From Aphanothece hegewaldii CCALA 016 (GTDB lineage Bacteria > Cyanobacteriota > Cyanobacteriia > Cyanobacteriales > Microcystaceae): a stretch of DNA of 64,000 nucleotides. Under the pieces are notes generated by a model. The model was not told the DNA's origin. It was given only the letters and a program-made list of their open reading frames with translations, and made no database searches. Location of the stretch: contig NZ_PXOH01000004.1 in assembly GCF_003007785.1 (NCBI RefSeq), forward strand, positions 124,001 through 188,000. The letters run 5' to 3'. A program made the position numbers and the translations under genes. The first letter of the stretch is position 1, and each line of letters starts with the position of its first letter. Of the stretch, positions 8,595 to 17,173 are shown piece by piece.

Positions 8595-8990
8595 ATGATT
8601 GTAATTGATAAAGCGATTTATGGTGAGCTTTTAGTAAAGTATCAACCCAAAGTTATCGACAATGAGAAAGAGTATGATGATGCTCGTCGTATTTTATTGG
8701 AGCTAATGAAGCAAAAAGACCGAAATCCTGAAGAAATAGCATTAATCAAACTTATAGGTACATTGATTAAAGAATACGATGAAAAACAAGAAAAACCAGA
8801 GCAAGCAACACCTTATGAAGTTTTACTGCATCTAATGGAAGAAAACAAAATAAAACAAGTTGATTTAGTTGGGAAAATTGGCTCAAAAGGAGTAGTTTCA
8901 GAAATAGTTCATGGAAAACGATCAATAAGTAAATCTCAAGCTAAAGCGTTGGGAGAATTTTTTCACGTCTCACCAGCAGTATTTATTTAG
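8595..8990 (+). CDS. higA: HigA-family antitoxin with XRE helix-turn-helix
   Basis: This 131-aa antitoxin neutralises HigB and probably represses the shared promoter. The N-terminal half (1-70) is helical and Lys/Glu-rich, the likely toxin-binding part. The C-terminal half has the HTH (TPYEVLLHLMEENKIKQVDL, GKIGSKGVVSEIVHGKRSIS), ending AKALGEFFHVSPAVFI, typical of HigA. The AGAGG site 5 nt before the ATG supports independent translation despite the distance from higB. The palindrome at 8182-8198 is its expected binding site. Confidence 0.9.
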   Translation: MIVIDKAIYGELLVKYQPKVIDNEKEYDDARRILLELMKQKDRNPEEIALIKLIGTLIKEYDEKQEKPEQATPYEVLLHLMEENKIKQVDLVGKIGSKGVVSEIVHGKRSISKSQAKALGEFFHVSPAVFI

Positions 8991-9051
8991 CTCGGCTTTA
9001 GTAGAGAATCAGATACAATAATTTACGGTGTCTCCACAATAGAGTTATTTT

Positions 9052-11337
9052 ATGTCTGCTCCTTTTTCCCCGCAAGAAATCGCCTCGGAAGGAATTAAAC
9101 CCGAAGAATACGAAGAAATTGTGAGTCGTTTAGGTCGTCATCCAAACAAAGCAGAACTCGGAATGTTTGGTGTAATGTGGTCAGAACACTGCTGTTATAA
9201 AAATTCTCGACCTCTACTAAAACAGTTTCCCATAACAGGTGAACGCATTCTTGTCGGACCTGGAGAAAATGCCGGTGTAGTGGACTTAGGAAACGGACTC
9301 AGACTCGCTTTTAAAATCGAATCTCATAACCATCCGTCGGCAGTAGAACCGTTTCAAGGCGCAGCGACGGGCGTAGGAGGGATCTTAAGAGATATCTTTA
9401 CGATGGGGGCGCGTCCTATTGCTATTCTAAATTCTTTGCGATTTGGAAACCTAGATGATGCCAGAAATCGCCGAATATTTACAGGTGTAGTCGAAGGTAT
9501 TTCACACTATGGTAATTGTGTTGGGGTTCCAACTGTCGGAGGTGAAGTTTATTTCGATCCTGCTTATAGCGGAAATCCTTTAGTGAATGCGATGGCGTTA
9601 GGATTGATGGAAACCACCGAAATAGTTAAATCTGGGGCAAAAGGCATCGGAAACCCAGTATTATATGTCGGTTCCACGACGGGACGCGATGGCATGGGTG
9701 GTGCCAGCTTCGCCAGTGCAGAATTAACCGATCAATCTATGGATGATCGCCCAGCGGTTCAAGTTGGCGATCCATTCCTCGAAAAATCCTTAATTGAAGC
9801 CTGTTTAGAAGCGTTTAAAACAGGTGCAGTGGTAGCAGCGCAGGATATGGGGGCGGCGGGCATTACTTGTTCTACCTCGGAAATGGCAGCTAAAGGGGGT
9901 GTCGGAATAGAACTGGATCTAGATAAAATTCCAGTACGGGAAACGGGCATGATCCCCTATGAATACTTACTTTCAGAATCTCAAGAAAGAATGCTTTTTG
10001 TTGCCGAAAAAGGCAGAGAACAGGAATTAATCGAGATTTTCCATCGTTGGGGACTGCAAGCGGTGATCGCGGGAACTGTGATCGAAGAACCGATCGTCCG
10101 AATTTTATTTAAAGGCGAAATTGCCGCGAATATTCCAGCAACCGCTTTAGCCGATAATACTCCAATTTATCATCGAGAACTATTGACAGAATCCCCAACA
10201 TATGCTATAGAGGCGGGGAAGTGGACAGAAGAAAATTTACCAGCTTGTACGGTTCAGGGGATTGATTCTAAGACTTGGAATGATATTTTACTACAAATAT
10301 TAGACACACCAACGATCGCATCGAAACGCTGGGTTTATCGACAGTACGATCATCAGGTTCAAAATAATACAGTTATATTACCAGGTGGAGCAGATGCGGC
10401 AGTAATTCGCGTTCGTCCTATTGATGCCGATCCCCGTACTGCTACCATTGGTGTCGCTGCTACAACCGATTGTAATGGACGCTATGTTTATTTAGATCCT
10501 TATGAAGGGGCAAAAGCCGCCGTCGCCGAAGCCGCAAGAAACCTAAGCTGTGTGGGGGCAGAACCTTTAGCTGTTACTGATAATCTTAATTTCGGTAGCC
10601 CAGAAAACCCAGTTGGATACTGGCAACTTGCATCAGCTTGTCGGGGTATTGCCGATGGGTGTCGAGAAATGTCTACACCTGTAACTGGTGGTAATGTTTC
10701 TCTCTACAATGAAACTGTAGATTCTAATGGCAACCCACAACCCATTTATCCGACTCCAGTGATCGGAATGGTAGGATTAATTCCAGATATTACTAAAGTA
10801 TGCGGTCAAGCGTGGCAAAATGAAGGAGATTTAATTTATCTACTCGGTTCTTCAGTTATTCCGACTTTGGGCGGTTCAGAATATATTAATACGATTCATA
10901 GTACGATTGCGGGAAAACCCCCGATTGTCGATTTTGAGATAGAACGTTTAGTACAAAAAGCCTGTCGTGAAGGCATTCGTCAAGGATGGATTAAATCAGC
11001 CCATGATTGCGCTGAAGGTGGAATTGCTGTTACTTTAGCCGAATGTTGTATCGGTAGTCATCTGGGCGCATCTGTAGAATTAGATCTAAAGACTCGTTTA
11101 GATACCTTACTTTTTGGTGAGTCTGCAAGTCGGATTATAGTATCGGTTAATCCCGAATTACAGTCAGTGTGGGAAAATTACCTTACGGAAAATCTAGGGC
11201 AAAACTGGAAGAAAATCGGTCAGGTTACGTTAAACAGTACCTTAAAAATATCATCAGAGCAAACATTAATCGATCTCAGTGTGACACAAATGCAAGATAA
11301 CTGGACAAATGCGATCGCACGTCGTTTAGAACAGTAA
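9052..11337 (+). CDS. purL: Phosphoribosylformylglycinamidine synthase subunit PurL
   Basis: PurL converts FGAR, ATP and ammonia (from glutamine via PurQ) to FGAM, the fourth step of purine synthesis. At 761 aa it is the small PurL type that works with PurS and PurQ, neither of which is in the window. Motifs include [33 protein letters not shown] (ATP/FGAR site), [11 protein letters not shown], and the second half [13 protein letters not shown]. The start ATG at 9052 gives the usual N-terminus. It is preceded by the higBA module and followed by a short oppositely oriented gene. Confidence 0.97.
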   Translation: MSAPFSPQEIASEGIKPEEYEEIVSRLGRHPNKAELGMFGVMWSEHCCYKNSRPLLKQFPITGERILVGPGENAGVVDLGNGLRLAFKIESHNHPSAVEPFQGAATGVGGILRDIFTMGARPIAILNSLRFGNLDDARNRRIFTGVVEGISHYGNCVGVPTVGGEVYFDPAYSGNPLVNAMALGLMETTEIVKSGAKGIGNPVLYVGSTTGRDGMGGASFASAELTDQSMDDRPAVQVGDPFLEKSLIEACLEAFKTGAVVAAQDMGAAGITCSTSEMAAKGGVGIELDLDKIPVRETGMIPYEYLLSESQERMLFVAEKGREQELIEIFHRWGLQAVIAGTVIEEPIVRILFKGEIAANIPATALADNTPIYHRELLTESPTYAIEAGKWTEENLPACTVQGIDSKTWNDILLQILDTPTIASKRWVYRQYDHQVQNNTVILPGGADAAVIRVRPIDADPRTATIGVAATTDCNGRYVYLDPYEGAKAAVAEAARNLSCVGAEPLAVTDNLNFGSPENPVGYWQLASACRGIADGCREMSTPVTGGNVSLYNETVDSNGNPQPIYPTPVIGMVGLIPDITKVCGQAWQNEGDLIYLLGSSVIPTLGGSEYINTIHSTIAGKPPIVDFEIERLVQKACREGIRQGWIKSAHDCAEGGIAVTLAECCIGSHLGASVELDLKTRLDTLLFGESASRIIVSVNPELQSVWENYLTENLGQNWKKIGQVTLNSTLKISSEQTLIDLSVTQMQDNWTNAIARRLEQ

Positions 11338-11345
11338 AAGTAGCT

Positions 11346-11507
11346 TTATGACCTTTTTAGCGTTTTTTCTGGTGAATATTTGCTTTTTTCTTGCCATTTT
11401 TCGGCTAATGTGGTCAAGTTCTTACTACTTTCTCTCATCTTTTGTTCAGCAATCTTAGCAAGTTCTAGGAGTTCTAGGAGTTGATTTTCATCCAGTTGTT
11501 GAGTCAT
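11346..11507 (-). CDS. Small hypothetical protein, 53 aa
   Basis: This short gene sits in the purL-glcE gap. ATG at 11507 is preceded by GGAG with an 8-nt spacer, and the frame runs 53 codons to TAA at 11346. The protein starts MTQQLDENQLLELLELAKIA and continues as a charged amphipathic helix with a basic end (PEKTLKRS). It has no membrane segment. The Leu/Glu heptad-like pattern suggests a coiled coil or a small partner protein. It ends 8 nt from the purL stop, tail to tail. I recognise no family; the good ribosome-binding site and amino-acid composition make it likely to be real. Confidence 0.55.
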   Translation of the reverse strand: MTQQLDENQLLELLELAKIAEQKMRESSKNLTTLAEKWQEKSKYSPEKTLKRS

Positions 11508-11577
11508 TGCAAATTCTCCAAACGTTTAAGAAAAAATAGTAAGCTGAGAGTACAGTGAACCTATCCGACAAAATCCC

Positions 11578-12858
11578 ATGACTATTCAACTATCTTCACT
11601 TCTTGACACTGATGCAGAAATTATACCTTGGGAAAAAGTCGATTATAGCTGGATAGACATCGTTGAACAAGCAACCTTATCGGATACGCCCCCCAGTTAT
11701 TTAATTTATCCGCAAACACAAGACGCTTTAGCCAAAGTTGTCGAGTATGCTAACAAACTTCAATGGTCGATTCTTCCCTGTGGCAATGGTAGTAAACTAA
11801 ATTGGGGAGGATTAGTCAAAAATCCACAATTAGTAATTAGTACCCAACATCTCAATCGTATTATCGATCATGCCGTAGGTGATTTAACCGTTACCGTCGA
11901 AGCAGGTGTAACCCTTCAACAACTACAAACCCTCTTACAACCCCACTCACAATTTCTACCCTTAGATCCAGCTTATCCCGACACGGCAACATTAGGGGGA
12001 ATCATGGCTACAGGAGATACAGGAAGTTGGCGACAACGCTACGGAGGGGTTAGAGATATGGTCTTAGGACTATCTTTTATACGATTTGATGGCAAAATCG
12101 CTAAAGGCGGTGGAAGAGTCGTTAAAAACGTCGCTGGCTACGACATGATGCGATTATTTACAGGTTCATACGGAACATTAGGTATTATTACTCAAATAAC
12201 CTTTAGACTCTATCCGATACATGAAGCGTCTCAAACTCTCTTGATGACTGGAAAACCAGATGATATCTCTATTCTTGCCCAAACCCTACGTCAGTCTGGA
12301 ATAACCCCAACCGCAGCCGAAATTTTATCATCTTCTTTGGTACAGTCTTTAGGTGAAGATGGAATGGGATTAATGCTTCGTTTTCAGAGTATACCCGAAA
12401 GTATTACCGAACAAATTAGACAAGTTAAGAAAATAGCGCAACCGTTAGATTTTAAAAGTACAATTTATGCGGATTTAGATGAAATTTCAATTTGGTCACA
12501 ACTCCAAAAAAGTTTTAATACTTCTAATGCTGACGCAAAAATTGTTTGTAAAGTTGGAATTTTGCCCAGTTCATCCATTGAATTATTAACGAAATTAGAG
12601 CCATTCGGGTTAGGAATGGTTAATCTTGGCAGTGGGATAGGAAAATTAATAATTAGGAAAGAAGGGATTGAAAAAATGCGATCGCTTTGCCAAAATCATC
12701 AAGGATACCTCAGTATTTTAGAATCCCCAAAATCAATCAAGCAAACGATCGATCCTTGGGGATATAATGGCAATGCCTTAGACATGATGCAAAAACTTAA
12801 ACAAAAATTTGATCCCAATCATCTATTTAGTCCTAACCGCTTTGTTGGAAAAATCTAA
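11578..12858 (+). CDS. glcE: FAD-binding oxidase, GlcE-like glycolate oxidase/dehydrogenase subunit
   Basis: This 426-aa FAD-linked (VAO/PCMH-type) oxidoreductase resembles the GlcE subunit that, with GlcD and GlcF, oxidises glycolate to glyoxylate in bacterial photorespiration. The FAD domain shows ILPCGNGSKLNWGG, TVEAGVTLQQLQTLL, TLGGIMATGDTGSWRQRYGG, RVVKNVAGYDMMRL and GSYGTLGIITQITFRLYP. The C-terminus ends with FDPNHLFSPNRFVG, the usual signature. The stop overlaps the convergent DUF3593 gene by 4 bp. Glycerate kinase, a later photorespiratory step, lies at 29743. GlcD and GlcF are not in this window. Confidence 0.85.
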   Translation: MTIQLSSLLDTDAEIIPWEKVDYSWIDIVEQATLSDTPPSYLIYPQTQDALAKVVEYANKLQWSILPCGNGSKLNWGGLVKNPQLVISTQHLNRIIDHAVGDLTVTVEAGVTLQQLQTLLQPHSQFLPLDPAYPDTATLGGIMATGDTGSWRQRYGGVRDMVLGLSFIRFDGKIAKGGGRVVKNVAGYDMMRLFTGSYGTLGIITQITFRLYPIHEASQTLLMTGKPDDISILAQTLRQSGITPTAAEILSSSLVQSLGEDGMGLMLRFQSIPESITEQIRQVKKIAQPLDFKSTIYADLDEISIWSQLQKSFNTSNADAKIVCKVGILPSSSIELLTKLEPFGLGMVNLGSGIGKLIIRKEGIEKMRSLCQNHQGYLSILESPKSIKQTIDPWGYNGNALDMMQKLKQKFDPNHLFSPNRFVGKI

Positions 12859-13145
12859 CTTTTTTGTTTAGCTATAATTCCTTGTCTAAACCCCAAAACC
12901 ACCAAAATATTAGAAAGAGTTAAAAATAATTCTGCACTACCATGTAACCAGTCTACATTTGCTAAATCCTTACCATAATGTACTTTTGCATAAATGCCCG
13001 CAGGAATCGTTACAGCAACAAAAATTAATAAAACATAAAAACCAACTAATGCTAAACGAGGTGTTTTCCCCGAATTTGTCATAAACCACAAAAAACCAAT
13101 ATAAGGGAACAAAGATAGAGCAAATAAAGTATTTTTAGATAGCAT
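12855..13145 (-). CDS. DUF3593 family small membrane protein
   Basis: This 96-aa integral membrane protein has about three hydrophobic segments (NTLFALSLFPYIGFLWFM; LALVGFYVLLIFVAVTIPAG; GSAELFLTLSNILVVLGF). The stretch AGIYAKVHYGKDLANVDWLH matches the DUF3593 family, conserved in cyanobacteria and plastids with no assigned function. I chose ATG 13145 over a TTG three codons upstream because a TTG start here would lie too close to the AAGGA site. The gene overlaps glcE tail to tail by 4 bp. Confidence 0.8.
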   Translation of the reverse strand: MLSKNTLFALSLFPYIGFLWFMTNSGKTPRLALVGFYVLLIFVAVTIPAGIYAKVHYGKDLANVDWLHGSAELFLTLSNILVVLGFRQGIIAKQKS

Positions 13146-13190
13146 TAATTTCAAATATCCTTTTCATCTAATAAATCTTGAAAACTGTGG

Positions 13191-13209
13191 GGGTTTGGTC
13201 TCCAAACCC
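13191..13209. repeat. GGGTTTGG palindrome, repeat family A copy 2 (inverted)
   Basis: GGGTTTGG TCT CCAAACCC with upstream GTGG is the reverse complement of the copy at 5851. It lies directly next to a 14-codon gene remnant (13221-13265). Confidence 0.75.
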
Positions 13210-13220
13210 TTGAAAATTCC

Positions 13221-13265
13221 TTATTTCTTTCGCCATTTTTCTAACAAAATTTGTTCGTTAGTCAT
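13221..13265 (-). pseudogene. 14-codon remnant resembling the start of a DUF2281-type small protein
   Basis: On the minus strand an ATG opens a frame of 14 codons (MTNEQILLEKWRKK) then TAA. The sequence resembles the first residues of small cyanobacterial DUF2281-like, antitoxin-type proteins (pattern ...LLxKWRxLP...), and a repeat palindrome follows 12 nt later. It may be a gene start cut off by repeat insertion; this is inference from a very short sequence. Confidence 0.3.
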
Positions 13266-13281
13266 AATCATTGATCCTCAA

Positions 13282-13875
13282 TTAATCTAATTCTCGCCTT
13301 CCTTCTAAAGCACGTGCTAAAGTGACTTCATCAGCATATTCTAAATCGCCACCCATCGGTAAACCAAAAGCAATACGAGTCACTTTCGTAAACGGTTTTA
13401 ATAACCCTCCAACATAAAGTGTAGTCGTTTCACCTTCGACACTCGGACTAATGGCTAAAATAACTTCTTGAGTTTTTTCTTGGTTGACGCGCTGTACTAA
13501 AGATTGTACGTTCAATTGTTCTGGCCCGATACCATCCATTGGCGAAATAACACCCCCCAATACATGATATTTTCCCTTATATTCGCGGGTTTTTTCCAGA
13601 GCAATCACATCTCTAGAGTCAGCAACAACACAAATAACTTTATTTTCACGATTTTGATTACGACAAATTTCGCACACAGGTTCCGCAGACAGGTGGAAAC
13701 AAACCTTACAGAACCCAACTTGTTTTTTAGCATCGATAATCGATTTAGCTAAAGCTTGTGCATCGGCATCCGATCGCTTTAGGATATGTAGAGCTAATCG
13801 TTGTGCAGTTTTTGGCCCAACACCAGGTAACTTTTGTAGTTGTTCGATTAAACGGGCAAGCGGTGGAGTATAAAT
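13282..13875 (-). CDS. recR: Recombination mediator RecR, apparently with a non-canonical ATT start
   Basis: RecR forms a ring with RecO that loads RecA at gaps. The protein is seen in full: N-terminal [19 protein letters not shown] and [13 protein letters not shown] helix-hairpin-helix, the four-Cys zinc motif ([16 protein letters not shown]), the Toprim domain ([17 protein letters not shown]), [16 protein letters not shown], and the C-terminal [28 protein letters not shown]. The conserved N-terminus is in one frame, but that frame has no ATG, GTG or TTG between an upstream TAA and residue 67. The only position matching the family start is ATT at 13873-13875, with AAGGA 9 nt upstream. With that start it is 197 aa, the normal length. 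A nearby ATG (13885) is one frame off, so a 1-nt insertion in the TTT run is the alternative. A start at GTG 13677 would delete the HhH. Confidence 0.88.
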   Translation of the reverse strand: MYTPPLARLIEQLQKLPGVGPKTAQRLALHILKRSDADAQALAKSIIDAKKQVGFCKVCFHLSAEPVCEICRNQNRENKVICVVADSRDVIALEKTREYKGKYHVLGGVISPMDGIGPEQLNVQSLVQRVNQEKTQEVILAISPSVEGETTTLYVGGLLKPFTKVTRIAFGLPMGGDLEYADEVTLARALEGRRELD

Positions 13876-14034
13876 AGGAAACCATCCTTATCAATTGTCC
13901 TTTAACTATCCTAACCCGTACCTGTGTACTCAAACAATTGTAAGAAAATTCGGGATTTTTGCCATAGTTTCCCGTTGTCCGTATTAGCCTATAGATAGAC
14001 AGACAATAACAACAACAGAGGTTTAACGTCTATC

Positions 14035-14655
14035 ATGCCGGAAAGTTCCATTGCACAAGATCGAGATTATACTCTGATCATTGACAAAAGTGGCAGTATG
14101 TCCACATCCGATCAACCTGGAGAAAAAACCCGTTGGGAGATCGCCCAAGAATCTACTCTTGCTTTGGCCAGAAAGTGTGAAGAAATCGATCCTGATGGCA
14201 TTACGGTTTATCTTTTTTCGGGTCGGTTCAGACGTTATGATAATGTCACATCAGATAAAGTGTCCCAAGTCTATCAAGAAAATGAACCGATGGGACGAAC
14301 CGATCTAGCAAGTGTTTTACAAGATGCTCTAGATAACTATTTTCAACGCAAAGTAGCAGGTCTGACTAAACCCAACGGAGAAACAATCTTAGTTATAACT
14401 GATGGTGAACCAGACGATCGCAAAGCGGTCATGCGACAAATTATAGAAGCATCCCGTCAGATCGAGCGAGATGATGAATTAGCCATTTCTTTGATCCAAG
14501 TAGGTAAAGATCGCAAAGCAACCGAGTTTTTACGCGCATTAGACGATCAACTCGAAACCGCAGGCGCGAAATTCGATATCGTAGATACGATCACCATTGA
14601 TGAAATGGAAGATATGACCCTTGCTGAAGTCCTACTTAATGCAATCAAAGATTAA
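14035..14655 (+). CDS. von Willebrand factor A-domain protein (TerY-like)
   Basis: This 206-aa soluble protein is almost entirely one VWA domain. The metal-ion-dependent adhesion site is intact: DKSGSMS near residue 18, Thr in GRTDLASVL, and Asp in VITDGEPDD. Such stand-alone VWA proteins act as metal-dependent protein-binding adaptors; the closest named bacterial type by size is TerY of the tellurite/stress cluster, but no ter genes are adjacent. There is no signal peptide or membrane segment. It sits between recR (opposite strand) and ispD (58 nt downstream, same strand), and neither suggests its partner. Confidence 0.85.
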   Translation: MPESSIAQDRDYTLIIDKSGSMSTSDQPGEKTRWEIAQESTLALARKCEEIDPDGITVYLFSGRFRRYDNVTSDKVSQVYQENEPMGRTDLASVLQDALDNYFQRKVAGLTKPNGETILVITDGEPDDRKAVMRQIIEASRQIERDDELAISLIQVGKDRKATEFLRALDDQLETAGAKFDIVDTITIDEMEDMTLAEVLLNAIKD

Positions 14656-14712
14656 TTGATTTACAAAAGAGTATGATAATCTAAGATCCAGACAGTGAAA
14701 GGATCTTAATCA

Positions 14713-15450
14713 ATGTATCTACTGATTCCCGCAGCAGGAAAAGGAACACGAATGGGGAGCGATCGAAATAAACTATTACTCCCCCTTCTCGATCAACCGC
14801 TTTTATATTGGACATTATTAGCGGCCGCTACATCAAAAGAAATACAATGGATCGGCATCATCGGACAAAGCGAAGATTTTGCCGATTTTAAAACAATTAT
14901 TGCCGATTTATCGCACCGCTCACAGGATTTGAAATCCTGTGATACGGCGTGCGACTGCCTTCCGCAGTCCCTGTCTAAACCCGTTGAATTGATCCTCGGT
15001 GGCACCACACGTCAAGAATCAGTTTATAAAGGTTTAAAAGCCCTTCCAACGTCAGCAGAACACGTTTTAATACACGATGGGGCAAGATGTTTAGCGACAC
15101 CAGAATTATTCGATCGTTGTGCCGAAGCTTTAAAAACTTGTCAGGGTTTAATTGCGGCAATTCCCGTCAAAGATACGATTAAAATTGTTGATGAAAAAGG
15201 TTTTATTATTGATACTCCCGATAGAAATCAATTATGGGCGGCTCAAACTCCCCAAGGATTTGATGTAAAGTTATTAAAACAATCCCATGACAAAGGTCAT
15301 CAGTTAGGTTGGGAAGTCACCGACGATGCTGCTTTGTTTGAAAAATGCGAGTTACCTGTAAAAATTGTTCCTGGAGAAGAGACGAATTTAAAGGTAACAA
15401 CACCCGTTGATCTTGCTATTGCTGAATATATTTTACGTCAACGTTTATAA
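14713..15450 (+). CDS. ispD: 2-C-methyl-D-erythritol 4-phosphate cytidylyltransferase
   Basis: IspD adds CMP to MEP in the plastid-type isoprenoid pathway that feeds carotenoids, chlorophyll side chains and quinones. Motifs are PAAGKGTRMGSDRNKLLLPL (CTP loop), LGGTTRQESVYKGL, LIHDGARCL, IPVKDTIK and LWAAQTPQGF. At 245 aa it is about 18-20 residues longer than usual because of an extra segment at about residues 67-87 (HRSQDLKSCDTACDCLPQSL). This segment is encoded by two adjacent DNA palindromes and looks like an in-frame repeat insertion in a surface loop before the conserved KPVELI strand. The catalytic motifs are intact, so function is probably kept. The end overlaps the convergent acetyltransferase by 6 bp. 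Confidence 0.94.
   Translation: MYLLIPAAGKGTRMGSDRNKLLLPLLDQPLLYWTLLAAATSKEIQWIGIIGQSEDFADFKTIIADLSHRSQDLKSCDTACDCLPQSLSKPVELILGGTTRQESVYKGLKALPTSAEHVLIHDGARCLATPELFDRCAEALKTCQGLIAAIPVKDTIKIVDEKGFIIDTPDRNQLWAAQTPQGFDVKLLKQSHDKGHQLGWEVTDDAALFEKCELPVKIVPGEETNLKVTTPVDLAIAEYILRQRL
14913..14969. repeat. Palindromic element inserted in frame in ispD
   Basis: Hairpin 1: outer GCAC (14913-14916)/GTGC (14949-14952), with core CACAGGATTT (14921-14930), G, AAATCCTGTG (14932-14941). Hairpin 2: GACTGC (14953-14958)/GCAGTC (14964-14969). The segment accounts for the extra residues in IspD, and its base content differs from the flanking coding sequence. Confidence 0.7.
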
Positions 15451-16086
15451 TTTTTCTTTTACTTTAACTCCATCTCTTTTAATAATATAAGCAGGAATTC
15501 CCACGACAACACAGTTATCAGGAACATCTTTTACAACCACTGCATTAGCCCCAACTGTAACATTATCACCGATTTTAATATTACCTAAAACCTTTGCGCC
15601 CGCAGTAATTCTAACCTGATTGCCAATTTTCGGACGACCTGATTTATCTTTGTATCCGATCGTTACTTGTTGATTAATCCAGCAATTTTCCCCTAAATCT
15701 GCCATAATAATCGTACTAAAGCCATGCTGAATGAATAATCCAGGACCGATCGTACAAGATTTATCTAAAAATAAATAGGGGAATTCTCGATAAATTAATT
15801 TTAAAATATACATGGCTATTCGACCCGCAAGATTCCCGTGAAACAAGCGAAAATAATATAAATTTCGATATTCTTTGGCTTCTTTAAGTAAAGTGAGTAA
15901 TTGAATTAAATCATCGGTTTTTTTGTGATCTAGATATTCTACCCATTTAGACACATCGGCTAAAATCAGCTTTTTTTCAGTGGTTAACCAAAAGGGAATG
16001 AGTAGGGGAGAAACCCAAAGAATTTGGAGAATAAATAGAATGGATCTAAAACCTTGTTTCATTTGAAGTAGACCAATTAGAGACAA
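15445..16086 (-). CDS. Serine acetyltransferase-like hexapeptide acyltransferase
   Basis: This 213-aa protein has a C-terminal left-handed beta-helix of hexapeptide repeats (LGENCWINQQVTIG, IGNQVRITAGAKVLGNIKIG, VTVGANAVVVKDVPDNCVVVG). It ends GIPAYIIK, as in the CysE/WcaB-type acetyl-CoA acyltransferases. The catalytic-site stretch GPGLFIQHGFSTIIM has the conserved His. The N-terminal 100 residues contain a hydrophobic segment (about 12-35) and helices, unlike classic CysE. The location beside a GT2 and the rfb genes suggests O-acetylation of a surface sugar rather than cysteine synthesis. It is divergent from the GT2 gene and convergent with ispD. Confidence 0.8.
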   Translation of the reverse strand: MSLIGLLQMKQGFRSILFILQILWVSPLLIPFWLTTEKKLILADVSKWVEYLDHKKTDDLIQLLTLLKEAKEYRNLYYFRLFHGNLAGRIAMYILKLIYREFPYLFLDKSCTIGPGLFIQHGFSTIIMADLGENCWINQQVTIGYKDKSGRPKIGNQVRITAGAKVLGNIKIGDNVTVGANAVVVKDVPDNCVVVGIPAYIIKRDGVKVKEKL

Positions 16087-16155
16087 AAGACTTGATTTTT
16101 GGTCAGATTGATTATAGTAGTAAGGATGTTATTGATTCAACCAACAACAAAAGGG

Positions 16156-17124
16156 ATGAATTCTCTAAACCCAAACGATGTATCTTACTGGCCTACCGTA
16201 TCGGTCATTGTTCCGATCTACAATGGTGAGGAAGATTTACCAGATTTACTCGACTGTTTAACCCAACAAACTTACCCCAAAGAAAAGACAGAGTATTTTT
16301 TAGTCGATAATAATTCAAGCGATCGCACGTCTGATATTTTAGCTATTGCGGTCGAAAAAGCCAACCATGAAGGACTTAAATTCTATCATCTAACGGAAAA
16401 TCAGATACAAAGTTCTTATGCGGCCAGAAATGCAGGAATCAAAGCATCAAAAGGCGAAATTTTAGTATTTACTGATATGGACTGTCGTCCTTATCCGAAT
16501 TGGGTCGAAGAAATAGTTAAACCTTTTACTAATCCATCAATTGGTATTGTAGCAGGAGAATTAATCGCTTTACCCGGTAATAGTTTACTAGAAAAATATG
16601 CAGAACGGGCAGAAATTATGGCCCAAAAGTTTCTTCTCGAACATCCTTTCTGTCCCTACGGACAAACGGCAAATCTCGCTATTCTTCGAGATATATTCAA
16701 AAAAGTAGGTATTTTTCGTCCTTATTTAACCACTGGAGGTGATGCGGATATTTGTTGGCGAATTCAACGAGAAACTCACTATAAAATAGAATACACCCCA
16801 AAAGCGATTATTCAACACCGACATCGATCGCATCTCAAGAGTTTTCAAAGTCAACTACGTCGCTATGGTTGTTCTAACCGCTATTTACATGAATTGTATG
16901 GGGTTAAGCTGATGCAAGAATGTACAACTCAAGATATCGTTTTAGGTGTGAGTCGTTGGATAGTCCAAGATATCCCGAAAAAGAGTATAAAATTACTTTT
17001 AGGTCGCGCTGATTGGATCGATCTGATCAGGACACCCATTGATTTAATTGGGTTTCAAGCTAGAAGTATTGGACAAAAAGAGGCTAAACTTCCCCAAAAA
17101 GCGAAACAGATTGAATGGTTGTAG
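16156..17124 (+). CDS. Family 2 glycosyltransferase
   Basis: This GT-A fold transferase is probably involved in exopolysaccharide or lipopolysaccharide assembly. Seen are the nucleotide-sugar start TVSVIVPIYNGEEDLPDLL, DNNSSDRT, the metal-binding FTDMDCRP (DxD-like), and a later GGDADICWRIQRE acceptor motif with ED-like acids. The product is 322 aa from the ATG at 16156. Two earlier in-frame starts (TTG 16099, ATG 16126) have no ribosome-binding site, and a -10-like TATAGT (16113-16118) lies upstream, which favours a later start, but this choice is uncertain. The gene is followed by rfbC with a 49-nt gap and is probably cotranscribed with rfbC-rfbD-rfbA. Confidence 0.87.
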   Translation: MNSLNPNDVSYWPTVSVIVPIYNGEEDLPDLLDCLTQQTYPKEKTEYFLVDNNSSDRTSDILAIAVEKANHEGLKFYHLTENQIQSSYAARNAGIKASKGEILVFTDMDCRPYPNWVEEIVKPFTNPSIGIVAGELIALPGNSLLEKYAERAEIMAQKFLLEHPFCPYGQTANLAILRDIFKKVGIFRPYLTTGGDADICWRIQRETHYKIEYTPKAIIQHRHRSHLKSFQSQLRRYGCSNRYLHELYGVKLMQECTTQDIVLGVSRWIVQDIPKKSIKLLLGRADWIDLIRTPIDLIGFQARSIGQKEAKLPQKAKQIEWL

Positions 17125-17173
17125 CTTTGTGATAAACTACCATACAAAATCGGATCGAGCCATAAAATTATTT

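Noticed and set aside
14081..14308. Second frame inside the VWA gene
   Set aside because: Overlaps the MIDAS coding frame and has no start signal.
16099..16155. N-terminal extension of the GT2 gene from TTG 16099
   Set aside because: No ribosome site, and it overlaps a likely promoter.
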